Counted from the stretch's first letter, positions 24,377 to 34,351 are shown. The stretch: DNA of 64,000 bases from an uncultured Flavobacteriaceae bacterium (GCA_947502495.1 CANNAC010000001.1:930906-994905), one strand, 5' to 3'. The notes: generated by a model from the letters alone, not told the origin. Numbers and translations: made by a program.

Positions 24377-26677
24377 ATGGAAGATGAGAATATAGATTCT
24401 GACAGCTACAACGTAAATGAAGAATACAAGATAAGCGAGGACCACTTTTACAAAATATTTGAAGGGATAACACTTGGGTTTGCATTATGTGAACTTATTC
24501 TTGATAAACATGGAAATCCAAAAGATTATCGATTTCTTAGAATGAACCCAGCATTTGAAAAACAATCAGGAATGAAAATTACTTCAACTGTAGGCAAAAC
24601 TGTTAAAGACATATATCCTGATATAGAACAATCTTGGATTGATAGATATGGTTCTACTGTAATTAATAACAAACCAATTCATTTTATTGATTATAACCAT
24701 AATACTAATAAAACATACAGCGTTAATGCACATTCTTTTTCAGAGAACAAGTTTGTAATTTTTTTTGAGGACATAACAGAACTAACAAAATCAAAAGAAG
24801 ATTTTATAAAGAGTGAACAGCAATATGAGCAGCTTTTTAATTCTATGATGGAAATGTTCCAGGTCATTAAGCTCATTTATGATAAAGACGGCAATGCTAT
24901 TGATTATATATATCTTAAAGTAAATCGTGCTTTTGAACAATTAGTGAATAAGAAAAAAGAGGAGTTAATTGGTAAGCAAGCGAAAGAAGTATTTAGCATT
25001 GTGGAAGAGCATTGGATAAAAACATATGAAAGAGTAGAAAAAACTGGAGATCCTGAAAAATTCGAAAACTATGGAGCAGAGCTTGACAAGTATTATCAAA
25101 TTTATGCTTGGAAAGTAGACAAAGAGCAAGTCGCGATAGTTTTTACAGATATTACAAAAACCAAAAAAGATCAAGATGCATTATTGAAGAGTGAAAAACA
25201 AAACAAAAAATATATTCAAATGCTTAACGAAGCACAACGCCTCGTTAAAATTGGTAATTGGGAATGGAATTTACTTACCAACGAAATTAAATGGTCAGAC
25301 ACAATGTATGAATTATTGGGCTATAAACCAAAGTCTGTAGAATCTTCGTATGCACTGGCTCTTAAACATGTTCATCCTGACGACAAGGAAGGCTATGAGA
25401 AAAAATTAGAAGAATCTATATCGAATAAAACAGCTTATTATTTTGAAAATAGGATTGTAAAAAAAGACACTACGGTTATTTCAGTAATCTCTAAAGGAAT
25501 TTGTTTTCTAGACAATAATAATAACCTTGTTCGTATGGTTGGTACAGTGCAAGATATTAGTTCTCAAAAACTTATAGAAAAAAAGTTTTTAGAACATCAA
25601 AAACTTACAGCTCTAGGTGAAATGGCGGCTTCCATTGCTCATGATTTTAACAACGCTTTACAGTCCATGATAGGTAATTTGGAAATAGTCAAATTACAAA
25701 ACAATATATCAGATTCCAGCTTAGAGCGATTAAATAATATAGGGTCTACAATAACGGATGTGGCTGGCAGAGTTAATGCATTACAACGTTTTGGTAAAAT
25801 AAATAATAGTAGTGAAACCGAGTGCATTAGCCTTAATTCAATTATAGAAGAAAGTATAAAACAATCACGTCCTTTATGGAAAGATAATATGGAAAAAGAA
25901 GGATTGACGGTTAAGATTATCACAGATTATGGCAACATTCCAAAAATTAATGGTATTCATGGTGAATTAAAAACAGTTATCCATAATTTAATTAAAAATA
26001 GTATAGAAGCCATGCCAGAAGGTGGAGGTATCTATATTAAAACCAGCTTAAAACCCGAAGGCATATTTATGACCTTTACAGATACAGGTATAGGAATGGA
26101 TGAAGAAACCGAACTAAAAATATTTCAACCTTTTTATACTACAAAAGGATTTGAAGCAGGTAGAGGACTAGGAATGAGTGGTGTATATAATGTTATAAAA
26201 AGACATCATGGAGATATCAAAATAAAATCTTCTGAAATTGGTAAAGGAACGACCATCGAAATTATTCTACCACGAAGTAAAGTGAATAATATAAATGATA
26301 TTAAAGAAGATGTGCTAAATAATGAAATATCTTTAAATGTTTTATGGGTAGATGATGAAATAACTATTCGGGAAAACGCAAGTGATTTGATAGAATTAAT
26401 AGGTCACAAATGCGACATAGCAGATGGAGGTGACAATGCATTACAACTTCTAAAAATGAATAAATATGATGTCATATTTACAGATATTGGTATGCCAAAT
26501 ATGAATGGTTGGCAATTAGCCGATGCTATAAGAAAAAAGGTTGGGAATAAAATAAAAATCGTTATTGTAAGCGGTTGGGATATTAATGAAGATACTAAAA
26601 AGAAACAGGATGTTAATTTTGTTTTGCAAAAACCTTTTACACTAAAAGAACTTGAAAGAATAATAATAAATATCTAA
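24377..26677 (+). CDS. PAS hybrid histidine kinase with C-terminal receiver
   Basis: 766-aa cytoplasmic sensor kinase without membrane segments. Domains: three PAS/PAC units (about residues 22-135, 147-262, 275-400), a dimerisation/phosphoacceptor helix with His422 in EMAASIAHDFNNALQ, an ATPase domain (N box NLIKNSIEAM, G1 DTGIGMD, G2 GRGLGMSGVYN), and a receiver with the phosphoacceptor Asp703 in FTDIGMP. The SIAHDFNN H-box is typical of NtrB-like/HWE-adjacent hybrid kinases. Start taken at ATG 24377 rather than the in-frame TTG at 24356. It faces the regulator operon across a 284-bp gap, so it could feed phosphate into the receiver-Crp protein; that is inference. Confidence 0.88.
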   Translation: MEDENIDSDSYNVNEEYKISEDHFYKIFEGITLGFALCELILDKHGNPKDYRFLRMNPAFEKQSGMKITSTVGKTVKDIYPDIEQSWIDRYGSTVINNKPIHFIDYNHNTNKTYSVNAHSFSENKFVIFFEDITELTKSKEDFIKSEQQYEQLFNSMMEMFQVIKLIYDKDGNAIDYIYLKVNRAFEQLVNKKKEELIGKQAKEVFSIVEEHWIKTYERVEKTGDPEKFENYGAELDKYYQIYAWKVDKEQVAIVFTDITKTKKDQDALLKSEKQNKKYIQMLNEAQRLVKIGNWEWNLLTNEIKWSDTMYELLGYKPKSVESSYALALKHVHPDDKEGYEKKLEESISNKTAYYFENRIVKKDTTVISVISKGICFLDNNNNLVRMVGTVQDISSQKLIEKKFLEHQKLTALGEMAASIAHDFNNALQSMIGNLEIVKLQNNISDSSLERLNNIGSTITDVAGRVNALQRFGKINNSSETECISLNSIIEESIKQSRPLWKDNMEKEGLTVKIITDYGNIPKINGIHGELKTVIHNLIKNSIEAMPEGGGIYIKTSLKPEGIFMTFTDTGIGMDEETELKIFQPFYTTKGFEAGRGLGMSGVYNVIKRHHGDIKIKSSEIGKGTTIEIILPRSKVNNINDIKEDVLNNEISLNVLWVDDEITIRENASDLIELIGHKCDIADGGDNALQLLKMNKYDVIFTDIGMPNMNGWQLADAIRKKVGNKIKIVIVSGWDINEDTKKKQDVNFVLQKPFTLKELERIIINI

Positions 26678-26961
26678 AAATAGATTAAAAATACTGCAAG
26701 CCATATTTTGCGAGCATTATGATAAAAATGAAGTTGCAGTATGTGTATCGATTTGGAAACTAATTTCAATACCTATTTTAAATACTAAGTCTTCTATGAA
26801 GTTCTATAAAAACACGAATTACTTTTTTGCTATTACTCCTAAAATTCCTGTTAAGTAAGCAACTATTTAGCCAAACAGTAAACTAGAAGTAAATATAATT
26901 AAAGGTCAAACAACGATTTAGCGAATTATTTTTGGCTCAATTTGTGTCATAATATGTAAAT

Positions 26962-28032
26962 CTAACCAAACAACTCAATATTTTCAAGGGCTTCTTTGTC
27001 TTTTATTACTATTTTTCTAGCACTGCCAATGGTTATTAAACCTTCATTCTTAAATTCGGTGAGCATGCGAATGGCTGTTTCTGTTGCTGTACCAATAAGA
27101 CCTGCAAAATCCTCTCTGGCAATGCTTATACCATTATTTTCGTTATTGAGTAAAATACATTTATTATGTATATCCAATAAGGCTTTTGCTACACGTTGTC
27201 TTACCGTTCCAAAAGCCACATTTATCAATTGTTCTTGTACTTCTATCAAATTATTAGAAATTATACTCACAAACTTATTGGCAACCTCTTTGTTTGAGTG
27301 TAAAAGTGTTGTAAAATCAGATTTCGGAATTTCATAAAGTTCTGCATCTTCAAGTATTGTAGCAGACTCTATATAGCTTCCATGATCTGACAATAAAGAT
27401 AGCTGGCCCACAAAATGATTAGCGCTGCACAAGCTTGTAACAAATTCCTTCCCTTTTTCGGTGGTTTTATAGGTCTTTACAGCACCACTTTGTATAAAAT
27501 ACAAACAATTAGCCTTGTTTCCTTCCCTATAGAGCACGGTTCCTTTATTATATTTTTGGGGTGTATAATCTCTAGATAAATGGTCTAAATCCAAATAGTT
27601 TGAAGCTGCTTTAATAAATTGTCTTACACCTTCAATGGATTGGGAATATTGCTGTTTTAAAAAATCATATTTTTTCAGACGGCATTCTATAGCTTCTAAC
27701 AATTCCTTTTCACTAAAAGGCTTGGTTAAATAATCATCTGCACCCAAATTCATGCCTTTTCGCATGTCTATTTTTTCTGTTTTAGCAGTTAGAAAAATAA
27801 ATGGAATACTAACTGTTTTGATGTTTTTGTTTAAATCTTGCAACACTTCATACCCATCTAGTTCTGGCATCATAATATCACACACAATAACATCTGGAAG
27901 TAGTTTTTTTGCCTTTTGAACACCTACCTTTCCGTTTTCGGCTGTTGCAGTACTATAACCTGCAAGCTCAAGAATGTCTGCTGTATTTTCGCGAACAATC
28001 TCATTGTCTTCTATAATCAGTACTTTTTTCAT
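26962..28032 (-). CDS. Receiver-Crp/Fnr fusion transcription regulator
   Basis: 356-aa regulator. Residues 1-122 are a receiver with phosphoacceptor Asp52 (CDIMMP) and Lys104 (LTKPF). About 140-260 are a cyclic-nucleotide-binding-type barrel, and 265-350 a Crp-type winged helix-turn-helix (SIAREDFAGLIGTATETAIR). In the recognition helix Glu318 and Arg322 stand where CRP has Glu181 and Arg185, the residues that read TGA/TCA. The CRP Arg180 position is Thr317, which argues against a TGTGA target. No Fe-S cysteine cluster is visible, unlike FNR. Second gene of the operon with the LOV kinase (27-nt gap). Best candidate for the protein that binds the island operators. No operator of this type precedes its own operon. 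Confidence 0.9.
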   Translation of the reverse strand: MKKVLIIEDNEIVRENTADILELAGYSTATAENGKVGVQKAKKLLPDVIVCDIMMPELDGYEVLQDLNKNIKTVSIPFIFLTAKTEKIDMRKGMNLGADDYLTKPFSEKELLEAIECRLKKYDFLKQQYSQSIEGVRQFIKAASNYLDLDHLSRDYTPQKYNKGTVLYREGNKANCLYFIQSGAVKTYKTTEKGKEFVTSLCSANHFVGQLSLLSDHGSYIESATILEDAELYEIPKSDFTTLLHSNKEVANKFVSIISNNLIEVQEQLINVAFGTVRQRVAKALLDIHNKCILLNNENNGISIAREDFAGLIGTATETAIRMLTEFKNEGLITIGSARKIVIKDKEALENIELFG

Positions 28033-28059
28033 CGAAAAATATTTTTTATTCCTAAGTTA

Positions 28060-31000
28060 TTATTTATCATCTATCGGTAATTCAACCCAAAACGTTGTGC
28101 CTTTATTTAGCTTACTTACAAAACCAATAGTCCCTCCCATTAGCTTGGTATAGTGCCTGGCTATATTTAATCCTAAACCTGTTCCTTCAATATTTACAGC
28201 ATTATTTGCTCTAAAAAAACGATTAAACAATTGCTTCTGTTCTTCTAGCGAAATACCAATACCACTATCTTTAATTTCTATCAAAACCTTATGGTTGCTT
28301 TGCCCTATTTTTAAATTTATAATCGTATTTTCTGCAGAGTATTTTGATGCATTAGATAAGAGATTGGTAATTATATGACGAAGTAATTTAGCATCTAAAT
28401 ATACAAATAGACGTAACAGACTTGTATCAAAAGTGATTTGCTGTGTTTTTTTTAGACTCCCTTTTATTTCTTTAATCAAAATTTTAGAAAAATGAATAAT
28501 ATCAAAATGTTCCTTTACGGCTTTAGTTTTACCCTCTTCTAATTTACTTAATGAGAGAAAATCGTTTAAAATAGTGACAAGGTGATTTACATTCTGTTCA
28601 ATTTGTAAGACATATTTTTCTCTTTTGGTCTCATTTCCAGATCCATTTAGTCTCCCTATTAAAATCGCAGAGGTTAGTATTGCACTTAGTGGTGTTCTAA
28701 ACTCATGGGATGCCGTAGATACAAAACGCGATTTTAGTTGGTTTAATTCTTGCTCTTTTTTTAGTGCATTTTGTATATTAAATTCAATTTCCTTTTGCTG
28801 TGAAATATTATTAAAAACCATTAAGGCATTTGATATTTGATTATTCTCATCAAATAAAGGTGCTGTATTTACTGAGAAGTATTTATTTTTATATTCAATT
28901 TCAAAAGAGAGATGCGTTCCAGCGATTGTTTTAGAAATGTATTCTTTTATTATTGCTTTTCGTTCTTCCACAAAAATAGAAAGATCATCAAGCATCATAC
29001 CTTCAAAAATAAGCGGTTTTAAACCAAGGTGATCTAAGGCTTCACCTTCGGCTAAAACTAATTGAAAATCTTTATTTATTACAACAATAAAGCCTTTTGG
29101 AAAATTTCTTGCAATTGCCGTAGTAATTGATTTACTAATAATAGTTTCACTTTCTGCTTGTTTGGTAATCTGTATTTGATCTTCAAGATTAAGATTAGTA
29201 ACAACCAACTCTTGTACAGTTGACATAACCTCTTGCGTGCGCTCTTTTATTTTTTCTTCTAATTGCTTAGCGTATATTTCTAACTGATTTTTGTTTTCAT
29301 TTAATACAATAGAATTGTTATGTTTTTCAATAGCAATACTTGCCAGGTGGGTCATGTCTAAAAGCATTTCTTTTTCGTTAGCTAAAGGTTGTCTTGCAAA
29401 TAAGCTGTAAAAACTTAATACGCCCAGTACTTTATTGGTAGATGACATAATAGGAAATGCCCAACACGCTTTAAAACCATTTTTTAATGCTATATGTTTA
29501 TAATCTTCACAAAACACATTAGTTTCTATATTAGAAACAATAACTTCTCTTTTTAAAAACGCCGCCGCACCAAACGTGCCTGCTTTAGGACTAATAACAG
29601 TGCCATCAATAAAATCCCAGAATGTTTTTGGTAAATTTGGTGCCGCTAATATATTTAAGGTCTTATCCACTTTGTTCAATAGCAAAATACTACCATTGCA
29701 ATCTTTAAGATGTATTTCTGCTGTATTAATAATTTTTTTAGTAATGGTCTTTAAAGGCTTGTCTTGAGCTATTAATACCAATATTTTTTGGATTCTATTT
29801 TTAAAATCTTCTGCCTTTATCTTTTTTGTAACATCATTTTGCACACCTATAAAGTGCGTTAATTTATTTTCGTTATTACATACTGGTGTAATGGTAACAT
29901 CGTTCCAAAACAATGTTCCATCTTTTCTGTAATTACGCAATACAACATTACAAGCTTCGCCTTTTGCGATAGCCTTTTTCATTATATTAATCTCTTTTTG
30001 ATCTCTGTCATCGCCTTGTAAAAAATTACAGTTTCTGCCATAAACTTCGTCTTTTTTATAGCCAGTGATTTTTTCAAAAGCAGTATTGCAGTAAATAATT
30101 GGTACATTTGGTTTTTGTACATCGGCAATTGTAATGCTGTTACTTGCAGAAGTCAAAGCATTGTTTTTTATTTTAAGTTGTGCGTCCTTTTCTCTTTCTT
30201 TTGTGACGTCTCTAACAATAGTGATAAGCTTATTATCGTTCATAAGTAAAACACGAGCCTCAAAATGCTTTATTATTTCTTTCATTTTAAGACTGCACTC
30301 TACAACCTGCATAGTACCAGAAGCTTTAGCTTCTTTATGTGATACTATTATTTTTTTATATATAGATGTAGGTAAAATGTCTTTCATGTTTTTACCAATG
30401 ATTTTTTCGGGTGTAGTAATTAAGTTTTCGTGACTTTTGGCATACCAGTCTATATAGTTACCCTCACGATCTTGTACAAACATCATATCTGGCATGGCTT
30501 CTAAAAGTGCTTTTATTTTTGCTTCATTATGAAGTAGTTGTGCTTCTGTTTCTTTTTGAGTTGTGATATCTGTTATAAACCCTTCTAGAGCGATTACCTT
30601 ATTTTGATTGTTATAAACTGCTTCGCCTTTTTCCCATACATATTTTATACTCTCATTTTTATGCTGAATGCGATACTCACAATCATATGGCTTTTTTTGT
30701 TTTATGGCAGTTTGAATATGTTCCCAAACATTATGGCGATCTGCTTCTAAAATGAGCTGACCGTAATTTATAATTTCATTTTTAAAATCAGTAAAAGCGT
30801 ATCCTGTAATCTCTAAACAACCTTCACTAATATAATGCATGGTATAATCTTTATTATTTGTACATCGAAACAAAATACCCTTGATGTTATTAATTAAAGC
30901 ATCAAATATTCGATTATTTTCTATTAGCTTATTATTAGTTTGTTTAATTTTCAAAAGATTTTCATTTCGATTGGTTATATCTCGCAAAAAAATAAAGTTT

Positions 31001-31329
31001 ACATTTTTACCATCAATTATTGTATTACTTAACCTAATTTCTAAACTAAATGTTCTTCCATCTTTTTTGATTCCTATTACTTCAAGATCTTTATTAATCG
31101 TTTTGTTTTTCGAGTTTGTGATGTGTTTTAAAAGTTGTTCTCTATTTTTTTCTGTTAAAAGAATTTCTAAGTTTTTACCTAATAAATTATCAGAATTAAT
31201 ACCAAACAGATTATGACATGCAGGATTTGCAAGTAAAATAGTTGCTTCATTATCTACCACTAAAACACCTTCCTTTGTTAACTGAAACATATTTTGAAAA
31301 AGACCTTCATTTTGCAGACTACCTATCAT
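28060..31329 (-). CDS. Multi-PAS/LOV/GAF sensor histidine kinase
   Basis: 1089-aa cytoplasmic kinase. Domains in order: PAS (about 10-120), PAS/PAC (140-258), PAS (270-378), LOV-type PAS (385-505), GAF (515-672), coiled coil (675-725), PAS (735-848), HisKA with His875 in STASHEFRTP, and HATPase (NLLSNASKY, DSGIGI, GTGLGLNIA). The LOV unit has GRNCNFLQG with Cys434, Asn466 (RNYRKDG), Asn476 (FWN) and Gln497 (IGVQ), the residues that hold and photoreact with flavin. The usual Arg of NCRFLQ is Asn435 here. Directly upstream of the receiver-Crp gene in one operon, so they very likely form a two-component pair. Confidence 0.88.
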   Translation of the reverse strand: MIGSLQNEGLFQNMFQLTKEGVLVVDNEATILLANPACHNLFGINSDNLLGKNLEILLTEKNREQLLKHITNSKNKTINKDLEVIGIKKDGRTFSLEIRLSNTIIDGKNVNFIFLRDITNRNENLLKIKQTNNKLIENNRIFDALINNIKGILFRCTNNKDYTMHYISEGCLEITGYAFTDFKNEIINYGQLILEADRHNVWEHIQTAIKQKKPYDCEYRIQHKNESIKYVWEKGEAVYNNQNKVIALEGFITDITTQKETEAQLLHNEAKIKALLEAMPDMMFVQDREGNYIDWYAKSHENLITTPEKIIGKNMKDILPTSIYKKIIVSHKEAKASGTMQVVECSLKMKEIIKHFEARVLLMNDNKLITIVRDVTKEREKDAQLKIKNNALTSASNSITIADVQKPNVPIIYCNTAFEKITGYKKDEVYGRNCNFLQGDDRDQKEINIMKKAIAKGEACNVVLRNYRKDGTLFWNDVTITPVCNNENKLTHFIGVQNDVTKKIKAEDFKNRIQKILVLIAQDKPLKTITKKIINTAEIHLKDCNGSILLLNKVDKTLNILAAPNLPKTFWDFIDGTVISPKAGTFGAAAFLKREVIVSNIETNVFCEDYKHIALKNGFKACWAFPIMSSTNKVLGVLSFYSLFARQPLANEKEMLLDMTHLASIAIEKHNNSIVLNENKNQLEIYAKQLEEKIKERTQEVMSTVQELVVTNLNLEDQIQITKQAESETIISKSITTAIARNFPKGFIVVINKDFQLVLAEGEALDHLGLKPLIFEGMMLDDLSIFVEERKAIIKEYISKTIAGTHLSFEIEYKNKYFSVNTAPLFDENNQISNALMVFNNISQQKEIEFNIQNALKKEQELNQLKSRFVSTASHEFRTPLSAILTSAILIGRLNGSGNETKREKYVLQIEQNVNHLVTILNDFLSLSKLEEGKTKAVKEHFDIIHFSKILIKEIKGSLKKTQQITFDTSLLRLFVYLDAKLLRHIITNLLSNASKYSAENTIINLKIGQSNHKVLIEIKDSGIGISLEEQKQLFNRFFRANNAVNIEGTGLGLNIARHYTKLMGGTIGFVSKLNKGTTFWVELPIDDK

Positions 31330-31408
31330 CTATTGCTATAATTAGTTGGTTATAATGCGTTTATATTTTATACTTAGCCTATTCGTAATTTTAGAATGAC
31401 TATAGAAA

Positions 31409-31648
31409 TTAATCTTCTATTAGTACTTTAAGTGATTCTCCAATTGGCCAAGAGATATCCCTGACAACATTTGAGTTTATTATATAATTTGTAATTCTTA
31501 ATTTTATCCTATTTGAATCATTAAATGTAATTAATAGCAGAACTCCGTATTTTATCCATAATTCATTTTCATCAACAACAGTTATGATCTTTTTTCTAAA
31601 CTCACTAATGGAAAATGAATAATCTGTATACAAGAAAAACACATCCAT
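31409..31648 (-). CDS. Hypothetical small protein
   Basis: 79-aa soluble protein with no recognised family; alternating strands and helices (YSFSISEFRKKIITVVDEN, LWIKYGVLLLITFNDSNRIK). It has its own strong island promoter (site O, perfect -7 box), which supports it as a real gene. Confidence 0.62.
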   Translation of the reverse strand: MDVFFLYTDYSFSISEFRKKIITVVDENELWIKYGVLLLITFNDSNRIKLRITNYIINSNVVRDISWPIGESLKVLIED

Positions 31649-31675
31649 TAATTGTAATAAAAAAATAATCTATTA

Positions 31676-31718
31676 CAAAATTAACCATTTTAAAATTTAT
31701 TTAATATGATATATATCA
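31676..31718 (-). promoter_or_regulatory. Island operator + promoter (site O)
   Basis: TGATATATATCA at 31707-31718 with minus-strand -7 box TAATTTTG at 31683-31676 (perfect TAnnTTTG), 23 nt away. On the plus strand no -7 box lies at that distance, so it acts in one direction. Confidence 0.84.
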
Positions 31719-31855
31719 ACAGATTACAACCACACAAAGACAGCCGTAAATGTTTTTAAATTAGGTACATTAAACAAAAAAAAACTTCATCCCTTTAGAA
31801 AGAAAGGGTTCTGTCATGAAAATTTGAATTTAGGTTAATCTGATTTTTAACTAAA

Positions 31856-31898
31856 TGACCGTGGTCATTTCAAGAACATTTATTAAGCCATAACTTCA
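31856..31898 (+). promoter_or_regulatory. Island operator + promoter (site P)
   Basis: TGACCGTGGTCA at 31856-31867, 23 nt, then TAACTTCA at 31891-31898. Drives the patatin gene and probably the run of genes up to the phosphoribosyltransferase. Confidence 0.8.
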
Positions 31899-31948
31899 GT
31901 ATAATTATAAATAACCGAAATCTGTTTTTTTTAATATTTTGTATAGTA

Positions 31949-32749
31949 ATGAATAGCGAGACTATAGGTTTAGTACTTTCTGGTGGTGGTATGCGAGGCG
32001 TAGCACATGTTGGTGCTATAAAAGCCTTAGAAGAACATAACATTTACCCAACACATATAGCGGGTACAAGTACTGGTGCCATTGTAGGTAGTTTATATGC
32101 TTATGGTTATACCTGTGATGAAATGATGCAATTTTTTAAAACCGTACAAATTTTGGACTATAAAAAATATGCTCTCAAAAAACCAGGCTTTATAGATACT
32201 GGTAAGTATTACAGTTTTTTCAAGAAAAAATTTCCAGAAGACAGTTTTAGTGTACTCAAAAAGAAATTATTTATTACTGCTACAAATATTACAGATGGGG
32301 TACTTCAAACCTTTAGTGAAGGGGAACTCATAAAACCTATTTTAGCTTCTTCTGCTTTCCCTGGATTGTTTTCTCCTGTTAAAATTAAGGACAAGTTTTA
32401 TATTGATGGTGGTGTGCTTAATAATTTCCCTTTAGAACTAATAAAAAAAGATTGTGACTTTTTAATAGGTGTGTATTTAAACCTTTTTGCACCTGCTAAT
32501 ATCAGTGATTTAAAACACTTTTATAACGTTATTGAACGTGCTATAAACATTAGAATAGCCAAAAGTGATGAAAAAAAATTTATACATTTTGATGTCGTAA
32601 TGGCTCCAAAAAACTTGGCACTTTACGGCTTATTTGATAAAAAAAATATTGATGCTGTTTATAAAATAGGCTATGACAATATGAATAAGACGCTCACAAA
32701 TAATTTATTAAACTTAAAAAAACAAAAACCTTCAATAGTACTACTATGA
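31949..32749 (+). CDS. Patatin-like phospholipase
   Basis: 266-aa lipid acyl hydrolase with the Ser-Asp dyad. Oxyanion-hole GGGMRG (about residue 12), nucleophile motif GTSTG (about 40) and catalytic Asp in DGG (about 151) are all present. No signal peptide; cytosolic, of the RssA/YchK type. First gene of a five-gene plus-strand run; its stop overlaps the next start by 4 nt (ATGA). Confidence 0.9.
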   Translation: MNSETIGLVLSGGGMRGVAHVGAIKALEEHNIYPTHIAGTSTGAIVGSLYAYGYTCDEMMQFFKTVQILDYKKYALKKPGFIDTGKYYSFFKKKFPEDSFSVLKKKLFITATNITDGVLQTFSEGELIKPILASSAFPGLFSPVKIKDKFYIDGGVLNNFPLELIKKDCDFLIGVYLNLFAPANISDLKHFYNVIERAINIRIAKSDEKKFIHFDVVMAPKNLALYGLFDKKNIDAVYKIGYDNMNKTLTNNLLNLKKQKPSIVLL

Positions 32750-32967
32750 GAAAAACAGTACACATACAAAATCTCATTTGTGACTCTTGTGCTAAAACGA
32801 TAACAAGCAGACTTATAGAATTACAACATATTAGTGATGTAAATGTTGACTTAGAAAAGAAAACTGTAAGCTTTAACTTTTTTACAAAACATGATTTTGA
32901 ACGTGCTAAGCACATTCTAGAAATGTTGGGCTATCCTATTCTTGGACATGATAATATTTTAAACTAG
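32746..32967 (+). CDS. Heavy-metal-associated (HMA) domain protein
   Basis: 73-aa protein with the ferredoxin-like HMA fold: metal-binding CxxC in LICDSCAKTI, then ITSRLIELQHISDVNVDLEKKTV. Such small proteins carry Cu(I) or similar metals to P-type ATPases or regulators. Translation is probably coupled to the patatin gene (4-nt overlap). No metal-transport ATPase of the copper type is in this window; the nearby P-ATPase is of the Ca class. Confidence 0.85.
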   Translation: MRKTVHIQNLICDSCAKTITSRLIELQHISDVNVDLEKKTVSFNFFTKHDFERAKHILEMLGYPILGHDNILN

Positions 32968-33058
32968 TACCCATAACAAAAAAAACTGTACAATGATAAA
33001 GTTTATAAAACTGATCTAAAAAGGAATTAAGTGCTTTATCCTTCTAATCGTATTAAAA

Positions 33059-33706
33059 ATGAAATATTTCTCTAAACATCTTATGTATCTGCTTATGGTT
33101 TATGGAATGACTTCTTGTAACAACTCAGATAAAAAACTTCCAATTTTGGGTTCCGACCAAAACCTATTTTTTAAACAACAGCAATATAACATTAATACTT
33201 CCGGGATTTCTATTTTATGGACAGCCTATAAATTCACTAATAAAGAAGCTGTTTCAGGTACTTTTAACCACTATATGTTTGAAAGCAAAAAGGCTTCCGG
33301 TACTATAGAATATCTTTTGAATAAATCAAAACTATCCATATTTACGACATCTGTAAACTCTAATAATCCAATAAGAAATTTTAAATTAGGTACTTATTTT
33401 TTTAAAGTGTTTAACACTTCAGAAATAAGAGGCATTATCACAAAAGCAAAGGAAAATGAAGGCATTATAAATTTAAAAATGAACCATATTTCTAAAAACA
33501 TTCCATTTAATTATACTATAGAAAAAGATACCATAAGGCTTTTTACTAATTTAAATTTAACCTTTTGGAAAGCCAAAGAAGCTCTTAATACTCTTAATAC
33601 AGAATGTTATGAACTTCATAAAGGGACCGATGGTATTTCAAAATTATGGCCAGATGTGGATGTAGTTATTAAAATACCTGTGCATAAAACACTTATAATA
33701 AACTAA
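33059..33706 (+). CDS. YceI-like lipoprotein
   Basis: 215-aa protein with lipobox-like MTSC (Cys at about residue 20) and a beta-rich domain resembling YceI/polyisoprenoid-binding lipocalins: SILWTAYKFTNKEAVSGTFNHY, FTTSVNSNNPIRNFKLGTYFF, IPFNYTIEKDTIRLFTNLNL. Those proteins bind isoprenoid lipids such as quinones in the periplasm. Lies 4 nt before the hydrolase gene. Confidence 0.75.
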   Translation: MKYFSKHLMYLLMVYGMTSCNNSDKKLPILGSDQNLFFKQQQYNINTSGISILWTAYKFTNKEAVSGTFNHYMFESKKASGTIEYLLNKSKLSIFTTSVNSNNPIRNFKLGTYFFKVFNTSEIRGIITKAKENEGIINLKMNHISKNIPFNYTIEKDTIRLFTNLNLTFWKAKEALNTLNTECYELHKGTDGISKLWPDVDVVIKIPVHKTLIIN

Positions 33707-33710
33707 AATC

Positions 33711-34346
33711 ATGAATTATAAAGACGTAAATATCCCAATAAATAACGTAATCTTAAAAGGTCGACTACGCATAGCAGAAAACCAAAAAGGATTGGTTATT
33801 TTTTCTCATGGAAGTGGCAGTAGTAGAATGAGCAGTAGAAACAATTATGTTGCAGATTTACTTTTAAAGGAAGGCTTTTCTTCATTATTGTTTGATTTAT
33901 TGACAGAAGCAGAAGACACTATTTATGAAAACAGGTTTAATATTGATTTACTTGCTGAACGATTGGTAGAAGTCACGCAATGGATAAGTAAGCTAAAGGA
34001 AATGCAACATATACCTATTGGTTTTTTTGGAGCAAGTACTGGTGCCGCTTCTGCCTTAAAGGCAACACCCTTTTTAGAAACAAGCATAAAAGCTATAGTT
34101 TCTAGAGGAGGTAGACCAGATTTAGCAGAACCCATTTTAACTAAAATTAAATGTCCAACACTTTTAATTGTTGGTGGCAATGATGGTGTTGTTATTAATT
34201 TAAACAAAAAAGCCTACGCCAAACTTTCAGACATTAAAAAAATGGAGATTATTGAAGGTGCAACGCATTTATTTTCTGAACCAGGAAAGTTAGAAGCTGT
34301 GGCAAAATTAACCTGTAATTGGTTTGTTAAATATTTAAAAAACTAA
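33711..34346 (+). CDS. Dienelactone-hydrolase-like alpha/beta hydrolase
   Basis: 211-aa cytosolic alpha/beta hydrolase. Oxyanion segment FSHGSGSS, nucleophile Ser in GASTGAA, acid Asp in GGNDGVV and His in EGATHLF make a complete triad. Immediately followed (5 nt) by a phosphoribosyltransferase; in other bacteria these two domains are often fused, which supports a functional pairing. Substrate unknown. Confidence 0.85.
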   Translation: MNYKDVNIPINNVILKGRLRIAENQKGLVIFSHGSGSSRMSSRNNYVADLLLKEGFSSLLFDLLTEAEDTIYENRFNIDLLAERLVEVTQWISKLKEMQHIPIGFFGASTGAASALKATPFLETSIKAIVSRGGRPDLAEPILTKIKCPTLLIVGGNDGVVINLNKKAYAKLSDIKKMEIIEGATHLFSEPGKLEAVAKLTCNWFVKYLKN

Positions 34347-34351
34347 ATATC

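Noticed and set aside
31791-31808. CCCTTT/AAAGGG hairpin upstream of site P
   Set aside because: Short stem without T-run and no gene ending nearby; probably chance.
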